From positions 1 to 64,000 of the forward strand of contig CANREB010000007.1 of assembly GCA_947629525.1 (NCBI GenBank): a DNA stretch of 64,000 bases. The letters run 5' to 3'. The number at the start of each line of letters is the position of its first letter. Position 1 is the first letter of the stretch. Below, one piece after another: positions 43,449-52,648 of this stretch. A program made the translations under genes and the position numbers. Source of the DNA: an uncultured Lachnospiraceae bacterium (GTDB taxonomy: Bacteria > Bacillota > Clostridia > Lachnospirales > Lachnospiraceae). A model generated the notes under the pieces. It was not told where the DNA came from and did not search any database. It saw only the letters and a program-made list of their open reading frames with translations.

Positions 43449-44558
43449 ATGATAAATAAAAGAAAATCTGCAATTGCCGTCATTGCGGCTGCAGTAATAG
43501 CGTGTGCGTCCGCGTTATACGGATGCGGATATGTCAGCAGCATCAATATGGAAAAAGATGCAAAGACGAAAGTAGTGCTGACAACAGGTTTTACTGAGAA
43601 CGAGATATTCCGCATAGAGAAGTCGTCATGCATGCTCTACGAAGTAATGGTATATCTTACCAACACAAAAAACCGATACGAAAATGTATACGGAAAAGAA
43701 ATATGGAATGCGTCATTCGATGGCGAGACTTTGGAAGAGAACGTAAAAGACAATGTACTTGCAAGCATTGCGAGGATCAAAGCGATGAATCTTCTTGCCG
43801 AGAAGTATGAGATAAGCCTTTCGGACGAAGAACAACAGAAAGTGCAGAAAGCAGCGGATGAATATTACGATTCCCTTACGGAGAAAGAACGCCTGCTTCT
43901 TGGAGTGGACAGGGAGCTTATCGCAGGTATGTACAGCGAATACGCGCTTGTGGGAAAAGTGTACGGGTATCTTATAGACGGCATTGACCCTGAGATAAGC
44001 GACGACGAGGCAAGGACGATAACCGTACAGCATATTTTTATAAAAACATATACGACAAATGAGAATGGAGAACAGGTGCCTTATTCGGAGGCGGCAAAAG
44101 AGACGGCACACAAAAAGGCGCTTGAGGCATATGATAGGGCAAAAGCCGGTGAAGAGTTCGTAAGCCTTATAGGAGAATACAGCGATGACAGCAACGCGAC
44201 TATCACATTTGGAAAAGGCGATATGGAGGCTGGGATAGAGGAGGCGGCGTTTAACCTCAGCACCAATGAGATAAGCAATATAATCGAAACGATACACGGA
44301 TATCATATCATAAAATGTGTGAGCACGTTTAACCGCGACGAAACTGACCGTAACAAAGTCAAGATCATTGAGAAAAGACGCGCGGAAGCGTTTGACGAAA
44401 AGTATTCGGATTTTGTCGAAGGGCTGACCAAAAACCTTAATGAAGAATTATGGACAAAGGTAGGATTTATCGACGATGAAGAAGTGACGACGGACAGTTT
44501 TTTTGAAATATACCACTCGATATTTGATGAAAACGATGAAAAAGATAAAAATGATTAA
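43449..44558 (+). CDS. prsA: PrsA-like parvulin peptidyl-prolyl isomerase lipoprotein
   Basis: A 369-residue lipoprotein with signal peptide and lipobox ALYGC (about Cys26), so it is on the outer face of the membrane where it helps fold secreted proteins. The N-terminal half is the SurA/PrsA helical chaperone part. The parvulin domain is about 195-300: ITVQHIFIKTY, AKAGEEFVSLIGEYSDDSN, ITFGKGDMEAGIEEAAFNL, IIETIHGYHIIKCV. The C-terminus is charged and includes an acidic tail. It is a monocistronic unit upstream of the htpG region. Confidence 0.88.
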   Translation: MINKRKSAIAVIAAAVIACASALYGCGYVSSINMEKDAKTKVVLTTGFTENEIFRIEKSSCMLYEVMVYLTNTKNRYENVYGKEIWNASFDGETLEENVKDNVLASIARIKAMNLLAEKYEISLSDEEQQKVQKAADEYYDSLTEKERLLLGVDRELIAGMYSEYALVGKVYGYLIDGIDPEISDDEARTITVQHIFIKTYTTNENGEQVPYSEAAKETAHKKALEAYDRAKAGEEFVSLIGEYSDDSNATITFGKGDMEAGIEEAAFNLSTNEISNIIETIHGYHIIKCVSTFNRDETDRNKVKIIEKRRAEAFDEKYSDFVEGLTKNLNEELWTKVGFIDDEEVTTDSFFEIYHSIFDENDEKDKND

Positions 44559-44592
44559 AACGATTAAAATTATATAAACAAAGTATTAATTA

Positions 44593-44619
44593 TTAGCACT
44601 CGATGTATTTGAGTGCTAA
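44593..44619 (+). promoter_or_regulatory. CIRCE operator (HrcA binding site)
   Basis: TTAGCACTC (44593-44601), nine bases, then GAGTGCTAA (44611-44619): a perfect match to the CIRCE inverted repeat. It sits just ahead of the htpG promoter, so htpG should be repressed by HrcA and induced by heat. Confidence 0.93.
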
Positions 44620-44626
44620 TTTTGCC

Positions 44627-44655
44627 TTGACTTTTGTAAAAGAGGGTACTAAACT
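44627..44655 (+). promoter_or_regulatory. htpG promoter
   Basis: TTGACT (44627-44632) and TAAACT (44650-44655) with a 17-base spacer; the CIRCE element ends seven bases upstream of the -35 box. Confidence 0.5.
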
Positions 44656-44742
44656 ATACTATGAGCTCAATAAGAGGCGCGGATGCGCCCAATATAAAAT
44701 ATAAAAAATATAAAAGGAAAAAAGAAAGGAACGTGAATTTTT

Positions 44743-46869
44743 ATGTCAGAAAAGCGAGGCAGCTTATCAATCAACAGTGAAAATATCTTCCCAATCATTA
44801 AGAAGTGGCTGTATTCAGACCATGATATATTTTACAGGGAACTTATCTCAAACGGATGTGATGCCATAACAAAACTCAAAAAGCTTGAAATGATGGGGGA
44901 TTATGAATTTCCTGACGGAGTAAAGAAAGATATCCATGTAATCGTCAATCCGGAAGAAAAAACTCTTAAGTTCATAGATACGGGACTTGGAATGACGGCT
45001 GATGAGGTAGAGGAGTACATCAATCAGATAGCGTTCTCGGGAGCTACGGATTTCATTGAGAAATATAAGGACAAAACGAACGATGACCAGATCATAGGTC
45101 ATTTCGGACTTGGATTTTATTCGGCTTTCATGGTGGCGGACGAAGTGCATATTGATACACTTTCTTATAAGAAAGACGCAAAGCCCGTGCATTGGGAATG
45201 TGACGGCGGCACAGAGTTTACAATGACAGACGGCAGCAGGGATGCCGTGGGTACGGAGATCACTCTTTTCATAAACGAGGACTGTCTTGAATTCTGCAAC
45301 GAATATAAGGCAAGAGAAGTAATAAAGAAATACTGCGGATTTATGCCGTATGAGATTTATCTTGAGAAAGCAAATGCCCCTGAGGAGTTCGAGACTATCG
45401 ACCCTGCCGATAAAAAGGATGACGACGTCGTAGTGGAAACAGTCGAGGAGGAGAAAGAACTTCCCGCAAAAGATGGCGAAGAACCCAAAAAAGAGAAAGT
45501 CACAAAGCTTAAGATCAAAAAGCGTCCCGTGCCTTTAAACGATGTAAATCCGCTTTGGACAAGACATCCTAACGAGTGCAGCGACGATGACTACCGCGAC
45601 TTTTACCGCAAGGTATTTATGGATTATAAGGAGCCGCTCTTCTGGATACATTTAAATATGGACTATCCGTTTAATATGAAAGGCATATTGTATTTCCCCA
45701 AGATAAATATGGAATATGAGTCGATAGAGGGAACAATCAAGCTTTATAATAATCAGGTATTTATCGCCGACAATATCAAGGAAGTCATACCGGAATTTCT
45801 GCTTTTGCTTAAAGGCGTTATCGACTGCCCTGATCTGCCGCTCAACGTGTCAAGGAGCGCGCTGCAGAATGACGGATTTGTCACCAAGATAAGCGAATAC
45901 ATTACCAAAAAGGTTGCTGATAAACTTTCGGGAATGTGCAAGACTGACAAGGAGAATTATGAGAAATACTGGGATGACATAAGCCCGTTCATCAAGTTCG
46001 GCTGCCTGAAAGACGACAAATTCTGCGAGAAGATGACAGACTATATCCTGTTTAAAAATCTTGACGGCAAATATCTTACATTGCCGGAGTGCCTTGAAGT
46101 CAAGAAGATAGATCCCGACGACAAGGAGGAGAATGCAGAGAATACAGAGAGTGCGGCGGCAACAGATGCCGAGACGGGCGAGAAGATAGAGGCTGAGGTA
46201 GTAAATGATGAGAATGGCGACGATGATGTTGAGATACCGTCAGAGGATGCCGAGACTAAGGAAAAGATCATCTATTATGTTACCGATCTTGTACAGCAGA
46301 GCCAGTATGTGAACATGTTCAAGAAAGCGAAGATGGACGCTGTTGTGCTTCCGGATAAGATAGACCAGCCGTTTGTATCGCAGCTTGAGTCAAAGAATGA
46401 GGGTATTAAATTCGCGCGTATCGATGCGGATCTCACGGATACTTTCAAGACAAAGAATTCAAAGAAAGTAGAGGAGGAGCTTGCAAAGAAGAGCGAGGAG
46501 ATATCAAAACTCTTTAAAAAAGCGATAAAGAAAGACAATATCACTGTAAAGGTTGAAAAACTTAAGAACAAGGATATTTCGTCAATGATAACTGTATCTG
46601 AGGAAACACGCAGGATGCAGGATATGATGAAGATGTATTCAATGCCCGGTATGGATTTCGGAATGAACAAAGAGGGCGAGACGCTTATTCTCAACGCGAA
46701 TAATCAGCTTGTTGAGTATGTGCTTGAGCATCAGGACGGCGACAATGTAAATATTATCTGCGAACAGCTCTATGATCTTGCGCTGCTTCAGCAGGCGCCG
46801 CTGCAGCCGGATGCTATGACAAAGTTTGTAAACAGAAGCAATAAGATAATGATGCTGCTTACAAAATAG
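44743..46869 (+). CDS. htpG: Hsp90 chaperone HtpG with two charged insertions
   Basis: A 708-residue Hsp90-family chaperone, longer than usual bacterial HtpG (about 620-640). The N-terminal ATP site is intact: YRELISNGCDAITKL, DTGLGMT, and GHFGLGFYSAF. The middle domain keeps the RSALQND catalytic Arg region (LNVSRSALQN). Two insertions explain the extra length: a Lys/Glu-rich linker (about 221-262) at the place of the eukaryotic charged linker, and an acidic stretch (about 458-506) in the middle domain. The gene is controlled by a CIRCE operator and ends in a strong terminator. Confidence 0.95.
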   Translation: MSEKRGSLSINSENIFPIIKKWLYSDHDIFYRELISNGCDAITKLKKLEMMGDYEFPDGVKKDIHVIVNPEEKTLKFIDTGLGMTADEVEEYINQIAFSGATDFIEKYKDKTNDDQIIGHFGLGFYSAFMVADEVHIDTLSYKKDAKPVHWECDGGTEFTMTDGSRDAVGTEITLFINEDCLEFCNEYKAREVIKKYCGFMPYEIYLEKANAPEEFETIDPADKKDDDVVVETVEEEKELPAKDGEEPKKEKVTKLKIKKRPVPLNDVNPLWTRHPNECSDDDYRDFYRKVFMDYKEPLFWIHLNMDYPFNMKGILYFPKINMEYESIEGTIKLYNNQVFIADNIKEVIPEFLLLLKGVIDCPDLPLNVSRSALQNDGFVTKISEYITKKVADKLSGMCKTDKENYEKYWDDISPFIKFGCLKDDKFCEKMTDYILFKNLDGKYLTLPECLEVKKIDPDDKEENAENTESAAATDAETGEKIEAEVVNDENGDDDVEIPSEDAETKEKIIYYVTDLVQQSQYVNMFKKAKMDAVVLPDKIDQPFVSQLESKNEGIKFARIDADLTDTFKTKNSKKVEEELAKKSEEISKLFKKAIKKDNITVKVEKLKNKDISSMITVSEETRRMQDMMKMYSMPGMDFGMNKEGETLILNANNQLVEYVLEHQDGDNVNIICEQLYDLALLQQAPLQPDAMTKFVNRSNKIMMLLTK

Positions 46870-46882
46870 CAGTATAATGACA

Positions 46883-46918
46883 AAAAACAGGACGGTTCAT
46901 TTGAAACGTCCTGTTTTT
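46883..46918 (+). terminator. htpG terminator
   Basis: AAAAACAGGACG (46883-46894) pairs with CGTCCTGTTTTT (46907-46918), ending in the T-run. Confidence 0.9.
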
Positions 46919-47045
46919 CATATTTTCGTCAGATATGCTTTTTTTAATCATATTACTTTTTGCATGTCAACGATTGAATAAACGCGGACGGAGTGTTAAA
47001 ATATAAAATGTAGTTTTTTTGGAACAGGCAAAAATGAGGTATTAA

Positions 47046-48101
47046 ATGGTACGATCTGTTGAAGAAATCTTATCCGCCGCAAAGGATGCTAAGGCGTCTG
47101 ACGTGCATATAACGGTCGGAATACCGCCGCAGATGCGGGTGAACGGCAGACTCATCACAATAGGCGGTGATAAGCTTACATCCGAGGATACAGGGAATAT
47201 AGCGGATAAAATAATGAATGAAAAACAGAAGCGCTGCTTTGAAGAAAAAGGGGATATAGATATTTCCTATTCGATAGCGGGGCAGGGAAGATACAGGGTC
47301 AATATATATAAACAGCGCGGTTCGGCGGCGCTTGCTTTCCGCCTTGTTGATACGCAGGTATCGTCTCTTGAAGAACTTGGAGTGCCGCAGTCCGTGATAG
47401 AGTTATATACAAAGAAGCGGGGGCTTGTGCTTGTCACAGGACCTACGGGGAGCGGCAAATCCACTACGCTCGCCGCGCTGATAGACAGGATAAACAGTAA
47501 CAGGGAAGCGCATATAATAACACTTGAAGATCCGATAGAATATCTTCATCAGCATAAACGTTCCATTGTTAATCAGCGCGAGATGGGGCTGGATTTTAAT
47601 TCATACGCGGATGCGCTGAGAGCTGCGCTTCGCGAAGATCCTGACGTTATTCTTGTCGGTGAGATGCGTGATTTTGAAACTATAAGCGTGGCGATAACAG
47701 CCGCCGAGACAGGACACCTCGTGCTTTCCACTCTTCATACTATAGGAGCGGCGAGCACGGTAGACCGCGTTATAGATGTTTTCCCACCACACCAGCAGCA
47801 GCAGATACGTATACAGCTTGCGGGGGTACTGGAGTCGGTCATATCACAACAGCTTGTGCCTGTTGCCGGCGGTAACGGGCGTATCGCGGCGTTTGAAGTG
47901 ATGCACACGAATACGGCTGTGCGCAACCTTATACGCGAAAGCAAGACGCATCAGCTTATGAGCGTTATACAGACAAACAAAAAGGCAGGGATGAAAGCGA
48001 TGGATGATGCGCTTATGGAACTTTACAATGACGGGAAGATCGACAGGGAAACAGCACTTTTGTTCGCGCAGGACAGTGAAAATATGCGTTCAAGGATTTA
48101 A
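47046..48101 (+). CDS. pilT: PilT-type twitching ATPase
   Basis: A 351-residue hexameric secretion ATPase that retracts type IV pili. N-terminal PAS-like domain (1-105), Walker A GPTGSGKST (132-140), Asp box ITLEDPIEYLH, Walker B VILVGEMRD and the His box HLVLSTLHT. The C-terminal AIRNLIRE motif typical of PilT appears as AVRNLIRESKTHQL. No other pilus gene is close, so the pilus machinery must be encoded elsewhere, or this is an orphan retraction motor. The gene starts behind GAGGT and is followed by a DUF1653 gene. Confidence 0.93.
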   Translation: MVRSVEEILSAAKDAKASDVHITVGIPPQMRVNGRLITIGGDKLTSEDTGNIADKIMNEKQKRCFEEKGDIDISYSIAGQGRYRVNIYKQRGSAALAFRLVDTQVSSLEELGVPQSVIELYTKKRGLVLVTGPTGSGKSTTLAALIDRINSNREAHIITLEDPIEYLHQHKRSIVNQREMGLDFNSYADALRAALREDPDVILVGEMRDFETISVAITAAETGHLVLSTLHTIGAASTVDRVIDVFPPHQQQQIRIQLAGVLESVISQQLVPVAGGNGRIAAFEVMHTNTAVRNLIRESKTHQLMSVIQTNKKAGMKAMDDALMELYNDGKIDRETALLFAQDSENMRSRI

Positions 48102-48158
48102 TAAAATCCTGTAAAATAACACACACTGAATATATAATGGAAATAATGGAGGGAAAGT

Positions 48159-48689
48159 ATGAGAGAGTATCCGAAGCCGCAGGAGATTTACCGCCATTTT
48201 AAGGGTAACTGTTATCAGATATTAACTTTGGCGAGAAATTCGGAAACAAAAGAGAGGATGGTGGTATATCAGCAGCTCTATGAACCCTATGAGGTATATG
48301 TGCGTCCGCTCGATATGTTCATGGAAAAGGTTGGCAGACAGTACCGCTTTGAACGCGTAAATCCTGATGAGGGCGCCCCCCGGGCAGAAAAAACATCTCA
48401 ACAGACGCAGAGCGGGATTACTGAAAATCTGAAACCTGCTGATGAAGAGAATGCAGAGGACGCATCGGGACTTGACCCACGTCTGCTCGAATTTCTCGAC
48501 GCCGACAGTTATGAGCGCAAACTTGAACTTTTGAGCGCGCTTCACCCTGTCATAACAGACGAGATGATAGATACGATGGCTGTAAGCCTTGACACGGAAG
48601 TAAAAGACGGCGATATAGAACAAAGATATGTAGAAATAAGGAACTGCCTGATTACAATGGAACGCTTTGAATGTAACAGGCTGAGGTAG
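48159..48689 (+). CDS. DUF1653 domain protein with C-terminal extension
   Basis: A 176-residue soluble protein. The first 70 residues are DUF1653: YRHFKGNCYQILTLARNSET followed by VVYQQLYEPYEVYVRPLDMF, a short beta-rich fold found in many Firmicutes. The rest is an acidic linker and a helical C-terminus (LEFLDADSYERKLELLSALHP, with ITDEMIDTMA). Function unknown. It starts behind GGAGGG and is followed by the glycosyltransferase gene after ten bases. Confidence 0.85.
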   Translation: MREYPKPQEIYRHFKGNCYQILTLARNSETKERMVVYQQLYEPYEVYVRPLDMFMEKVGRQYRFERVNPDEGAPRAEKTSQQTQSGITENLKPADEENAEDASGLDPRLLEFLDADSYERKLELLSALHPVITDEMIDTMAVSLDTEVKDGDIEQRYVEIRNCLITMERFECNRLR

Positions 48690-48699
48690 GAGGTTTTTT

Positions 48700-49725
48700 G
48701 TGAAATTATTAACGATAGCGATCCCCTGCTATAATTCAGCGGCATATATGCGCAGATGTATCGATTCACTTATTGTCGGCGGTGAGGATATAGAGATAAT
48801 AATAGTAAACGACGGCTCAACAGACAATACAGCGGATATCGCAAAAGAGTATGCACAGCGTTTTCCAAGTATCGTAAAAGTTGTGAATAAAGAGAACGGA
48901 GGGCATGGTTCGGCGGTAAACGCAGGACTAGAGAACGCAAACGGTCTTTATTTTAAAGTTGTTGACAGTGACGACTGGGTAAGCCAAAGCGCATATGACA
49001 GTATCATCACACACCTTAAAGATCTTCTTAAAGACGGAAAATCTGTTGATATGTTTATCAGCAATTTTGTCTACGAAAAAGAGGGAGAAAAACGCAAAAA
49101 GGTTATGAAGTACCGTCATGCGCTGCCCGAGGAGCAGGTATTTACATGGAAAGATGTGCGCCATTTCAGGGTAGGGCAGTATATACTGATGCACTCAGTC
49201 ATTTACAGGACTAATCTGCTGCGCGAATGCGGGCTTAAGCTGCCGGAACATACTTTTTATGTTGATAATATCTTTGTTTTTAACCCTCTTGCATACGTTA
49301 AGACAATGTATTATCTTGATGTGAATTTTTACCGTTATTATATAGGCAGGGAAGACCAGTCGGTAAATGAAAATGTCATGATAAGCAGGATAGACCAGCA
49401 GATAAAGGTAAACAAGCTTATGGTCGATTATTATATTGATGAGCTTCCGCGTATACGGCTCAACGGCAAGGTACGCCGCTATATGGTCAATTATCTTGAC
49501 ATAATAACGACTGTGTCGTCCGTGTTGCTGATACGTTCAGGGCTTGACGAAAACCTTGAAAAGAAGAAAGAACTTTGGTCATATATAAAGAGCAAGGATA
49601 AATGGCTTTGGGCGCGTCTGAGGTCGGGATTACTCGGCAATGCGATGAACCTTCCGGGCAAGCTTGGCAGGCGCATATCGGTTGACGGATATAAGATCTG
49701 TCAGAGAATTTTTCACTTTAACTGA
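48700..49725 (+). CDS. Family 2 glycosyltransferase
   Basis: A 341-residue GT-A enzyme. LTIAIPCYNSAAYMRRCIDSL, IIIVNDGSTDNT and the metal-binding VDSDDWV (DSD) are present in the first 110 residues; ENGGHGSAVNAGLENA is the loop that contacts the nucleotide sugar. The C-terminal half is helical without membrane segments. It probably adds a sugar to a surface glycan; the acceptor is unknown. The start is GTG with TAGGAGG six bases upstream. Confidence 0.9.
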   Translation: MKLLTIAIPCYNSAAYMRRCIDSLIVGGEDIEIIIVNDGSTDNTADIAKEYAQRFPSIVKVVNKENGGHGSAVNAGLENANGLYFKVVDSDDWVSQSAYDSIITHLKDLLKDGKSVDMFISNFVYEKEGEKRKKVMKYRHALPEEQVFTWKDVRHFRVGQYILMHSVIYRTNLLRECGLKLPEHTFYVDNIFVFNPLAYVKTMYYLDVNFYRYYIGREDQSVNENVMISRIDQQIKVNKLMVDYYIDELPRIRLNGKVRRYMVNYLDIITTVSSVLLIRSGLDENLEKKKELWSYIKSKDKWLWARLRSGLLGNAMNLPGKLGRRISVDGYKICQRIFHFN

Positions 49726-49733
49726 CATTTCCC

Positions 49734-49762
49734 TTGTAAAAAGAGCAAAAAACAGTTATACT
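49734..49762 (+). promoter_or_regulatory. glyA promoter
   Basis: TTGTAA (49734-49739) and TATACT (49757-49762) with a 17-base spacer, 43 bases before the glyA ATG. Confidence 0.5.
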
Positions 49763-49805
49763 TAAGACTAAATTACAAAAATTATAAACTTTTTGGAGGT
49801 AGCAT

Positions 49806-51044
49806 ATGTACTCACTTGATGATGTAAGAAACACGGATCCGCAGATAGCCGATGCAATCGTTAAAGAGCAGGAAAGGCAGAACAGCCACATAGAACTGAT
49901 CGCTTCCGAGAACTGGGTAAGCAAGGCGGTCATGGCGGCTATGGGAAGCCCGCTCACAAATAAATATGCCGAGGGTTATCCCGGTAAAAGATATTACGGA
50001 GGATGCGAATGTGTCGATGAGGTCGAGAACCTTGCCATTGAGCGCGCAAAAGAGCTTTTCGGATGCGACTACGCCAACGTTCAGCCTCATTCGGGCGCAC
50101 AGGCTAATATGGCAGTCCAGTTTGCCGTTTTGGAGCCCGGAGACACTATTATGGGCATGAACCTTGACCACGGCGGACATCTTACGCACGGGTCGCCCGT
50201 AAATATGTCGGGAAAATATTTTAAGGTAGTTCCTTATGGCGTTAACGACGACGGATTTCTCGATTATGACAGGATGAGGGAACTTGCGCTTGAATGCAGA
50301 CCTAAGATGATAATTGCGGGTGCGAGCGCATACGCGCGAACGATAGATTTTAAGAAGTTCAGGGAAGTATGCGATGAGGTTGGCGCTGTGCTTATGGTAG
50401 ATATGGCGCATATAGCGGGTCTTGTGGCAGCAGGACTTCACCCAAGCCCCATTCCGTATGCCGATGTGGTAACGACAACTACGCATAAGACGCTCAGAGG
50501 TCCCAGAGGCGGACTTATTCTTGCCAATAAAGAGGCAGCGGAGAAGTATAATTTTAATAAGGCTATCTTCCCCGGTATACAAGGCGGTCCGCTTATGCAT
50601 GTCATAGCGGCTAAGGCAGTGTGCTTTAAAGAAGCATTGAGTGACGATTTTAAGACATATCAGAAACAGATAATAAATAATGCACAGGCATTATGCAAAG
50701 GTCTTATCGGCAGGGATATAAAAATAGTGTCGGGAGGTACGGACAATCATCTTATGCTTGTTGACCTTACTACATATGATTTGACGGGCAAGGCTGTCGA
50801 GAAGCTTTTGGACGAGGCTCACATAACCTGTAATAAGAACACCATACCAAACGATCCCAAGTCGCCCTTTGTCACAAGCGGTATCAGACTGGGAACACCT
50901 GCGGTAACAAGCCGTGGTATGAAAGAGGATGATATGGATCAGATAGCGCAGGCGATAGCTATGGTTATCAAGGGACAGGAAAGCGCAGTCGCACAGGCGC
51001 GCGCTATCGTGCAGTCACTTACGGATAAATATCCGTTGATCTGA
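49806..51044 (+). CDS. glyA: Serine hydroxymethyltransferase
   Basis: A 412-residue pyridoxal-phosphate enzyme that converts serine and tetrahydrofolate to glycine and methylene-tetrahydrofolate. The PLP Lys lies in [17 protein letters not shown] (about K226), preceded by [14 protein letters not shown]-terminal [15 protein letters not shown] and [11 protein letters not shown] are the substrate-binding blocks. Length is standard. It starts behind TTGGAGG and stands before an exported GH3-like gene with no terminator between them. Confidence 0.97.
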   Translation: MYSLDDVRNTDPQIADAIVKEQERQNSHIELIASENWVSKAVMAAMGSPLTNKYAEGYPGKRYYGGCECVDEVENLAIERAKELFGCDYANVQPHSGAQANMAVQFAVLEPGDTIMGMNLDHGGHLTHGSPVNMSGKYFKVVPYGVNDDGFLDYDRMRELALECRPKMIIAGASAYARTIDFKKFREVCDEVGAVLMVDMAHIAGLVAAGLHPSPIPYADVVTTTTHKTLRGPRGGLILANKEAAEKYNFNKAIFPGIQGGPLMHVIAAKAVCFKEALSDDFKTYQKQIINNAQALCKGLIGRDIKIVSGGTDNHLMLVDLTTYDLTGKAVEKLLDEAHITCNKNTIPNDPKSPFVTSGIRLGTPAVTSRGMKEDDMDQIAQAIAMVIKGQESAVAQARAIVQSLTDKYPLI

Positions 51045-51077
51045 AATTGTAATTATTGATAAACGACAGGAATACTT

Positions 51078-52355
51078 ATGAAAGACGAATTGACAAGCAG
51101 GGAGAAGAGGCGGCGCAGGCGCGTAAGGAACCAAATCTTAGCGTATGCTGTTACGATCATTATCATAGCGCTGGTGATCGTGGGAGGATATTTAGGAATA
51201 AAAGCCGTCGTCACTAATTTAAAAAATTATAACGATAAAGTATCAGAGGCTCTTGAGGAGGCTGAAGCAAACGCGGCAAGCATTGAATCAGGGGAAGCAC
51301 AGGAAGTGCAGGAACAGTCCGGCACCGAACAGACCGCGCAGAAACCTGTACAGAATGATGAAGAGGCGATAGACGAGCTTGTGGAAGCGCATCTCAATGA
51401 GATGACTCTTGAGCAGATGGTGGCGGGAATGTTTATGATATCCCCTGAAGCGCTCACAGGAGTCGGCAAGGCGATACAGGCGGGCGACAGCACAAAAAAT
51501 GCGATAAGTGAAAAACCTGTGGGAGGGCTTATTTACAGTGCTTCCAACTACCAGTCCGAAGACCAGTTCAAGCAGATGCTTGCGAATACTATGAGCTATT
51601 CGGAGTTCCCGCTTTTTATGGCAGTCGCAAAAGAATGCGGTCCGAATACGGATTTTGGTGTGGAAGCGACAAGCCCCGCGTCAGAACTTACCGATACGGA
51701 CAGTGTGCGTGAAGCTTATACGCTTATCGCGCAGAAACTCGCTTCATATGGCGTGAATATGGATTTGGCGCCTGTGGCACAGATAGTATCGCAGGACGGC
51801 GACGCGTCGCTTCAGGGACGCACATTCGGCTCGGATGCTTCTACGGCGGCGCCTCTTGTCAATGCGGCTGTTCAGGCTATGCAGGAGCAGGAAGTAAGTG
51901 CCGTGCTTCAAAAGTTCCCCGGTGCGGGAGCGGGTGCGAAATCGCTTGAAGAGCTTAATAACAGTGAATTTCTTGCGTATGCCGCGGCTATAGAGAACGG
52001 CGCTGACTGTATCATGGTATCGCATGTGAGCGCAAAAGGAGTGACGGGGGATGATACACCCAGTTCGCTGTCTTCCGTGATGATTACGGATGTGCTCAGG
52101 AACAGTCTCGGTTTTGACGGCGTGGTCATAACAGACAGGCTAAATGATACAGCGGTCACGTCGGGACATACATCGGCAGAAGCAGCGGTAGCGGCAATAC
52201 AGGCAGGAGCGGATATCCTGCTTGAACCCCAAAACTATGATGAAGCTTATCAGGGAGTGCTTCAGGCTGTGTCTGACGGGACTATCACACAGGAACGTAT
52301 ATGTGAGTCGCTTAGGCGCATATATAAAGTGAAATATAAAAATGTGCTGGAGTGA
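51078..52355 (+). CDS. GH3-like (NagZ-type) exported protein with missing acid/base loop
   Basis: A 425-residue protein anchored by an N-terminal helix (ILAYAVTIIIIALVIVGGYL, about residues 15-34) followed by a Glu/Gln/Ala-rich linker. From about 95 it is the N-terminal barrel of glycoside hydrolase family 3: MVAGMFMIS, NMDLAPVAQI, and the nucleophile block DGVVITDRLND. The KH(F/I)PGHGxxxxDSH segment which supplies the Asp-His acid/base in NagZ is reduced to QKFPGAGAGAKS, without the His. It could be inactive, binding-only, or a GH3 relative with another acid. Likely acts on peptidoglycan or another wall sugar. Confidence 0.85.
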   Translation: MKDELTSREKRRRRRVRNQILAYAVTIIIIALVIVGGYLGIKAVVTNLKNYNDKVSEALEEAEANAASIESGEAQEVQEQSGTEQTAQKPVQNDEEAIDELVEAHLNEMTLEQMVAGMFMISPEALTGVGKAIQAGDSTKNAISEKPVGGLIYSASNYQSEDQFKQMLANTMSYSEFPLFMAVAKECGPNTDFGVEATSPASELTDTDSVREAYTLIAQKLASYGVNMDLAPVAQIVSQDGDASLQGRTFGSDASTAAPLVNAAVQAMQEQEVSAVLQKFPGAGAGAKSLEELNNSEFLAYAAAIENGADCIMVSHVSAKGVTGDDTPSSLSSVMITDVLRNSLGFDGVVITDRLNDTAVTSGHTSAEAAVAAIQAGADILLEPQNYDEAYQGVLQAVSDGTITQERICESLRRIYKVKYKNVLE

Positions 52356-52390
52356 CAGAGGTTTCTATCTTTGACGGGAGGCGGGTACTT

Positions 52391-52632
52391 ATGGGGCAAA
52401 GGATTATGCTGTCGTAGCTGTTGCTGCGGCAATCGTATATATACTTGTATCTGTCGTTGAAAAGCATGGTATGACGGAGGCGGAAAAGGATGCTGTCATA
52501 GCACGCATAGTCAGGCGGGGAAAACGCAGAAAGATTTTTCGCAGGTTATTTGCAAGACCTGCAATCTTCGCAGTGTTGATATATTATTATAGTATCGGAC
52601 GAATAGACGTCGAAGAAACGGATAAGACATAA
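52391..52632 (+). pseudogene. Small membrane protein gene, probably frameshifted
   Basis: GGGAGG (52377-52382) lies at good spacing before an ATG at 52391, but that frame stops after eight codons. The neighbouring frame from 52397 on reads a membrane helix (YAVVAVAAAIVYILVSVVEK), then MTEAEKDAVIARIVRRG and a second hydrophobic part (PAIFAVLIYYYS), to TAA at 52632. It lacks any start codon before its first helix. One base change in the GGGG run at 52393-52396 would join the two into a protein of about 80 residues. Either the gene is broken, or this is a sequencing error; alternatively a 53-residue product starts at 52471. Confidence 0.4.
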
Positions 52633-52648
52633 AGAAGATAGCACGGAT

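Noticed and set aside
49812..50600. 262-codon open frame antisense to glyA
   Set aside because: It lies fully inside a certain gene on the other strand, has no domain, and has no ribosome site; it is a shadow frame.
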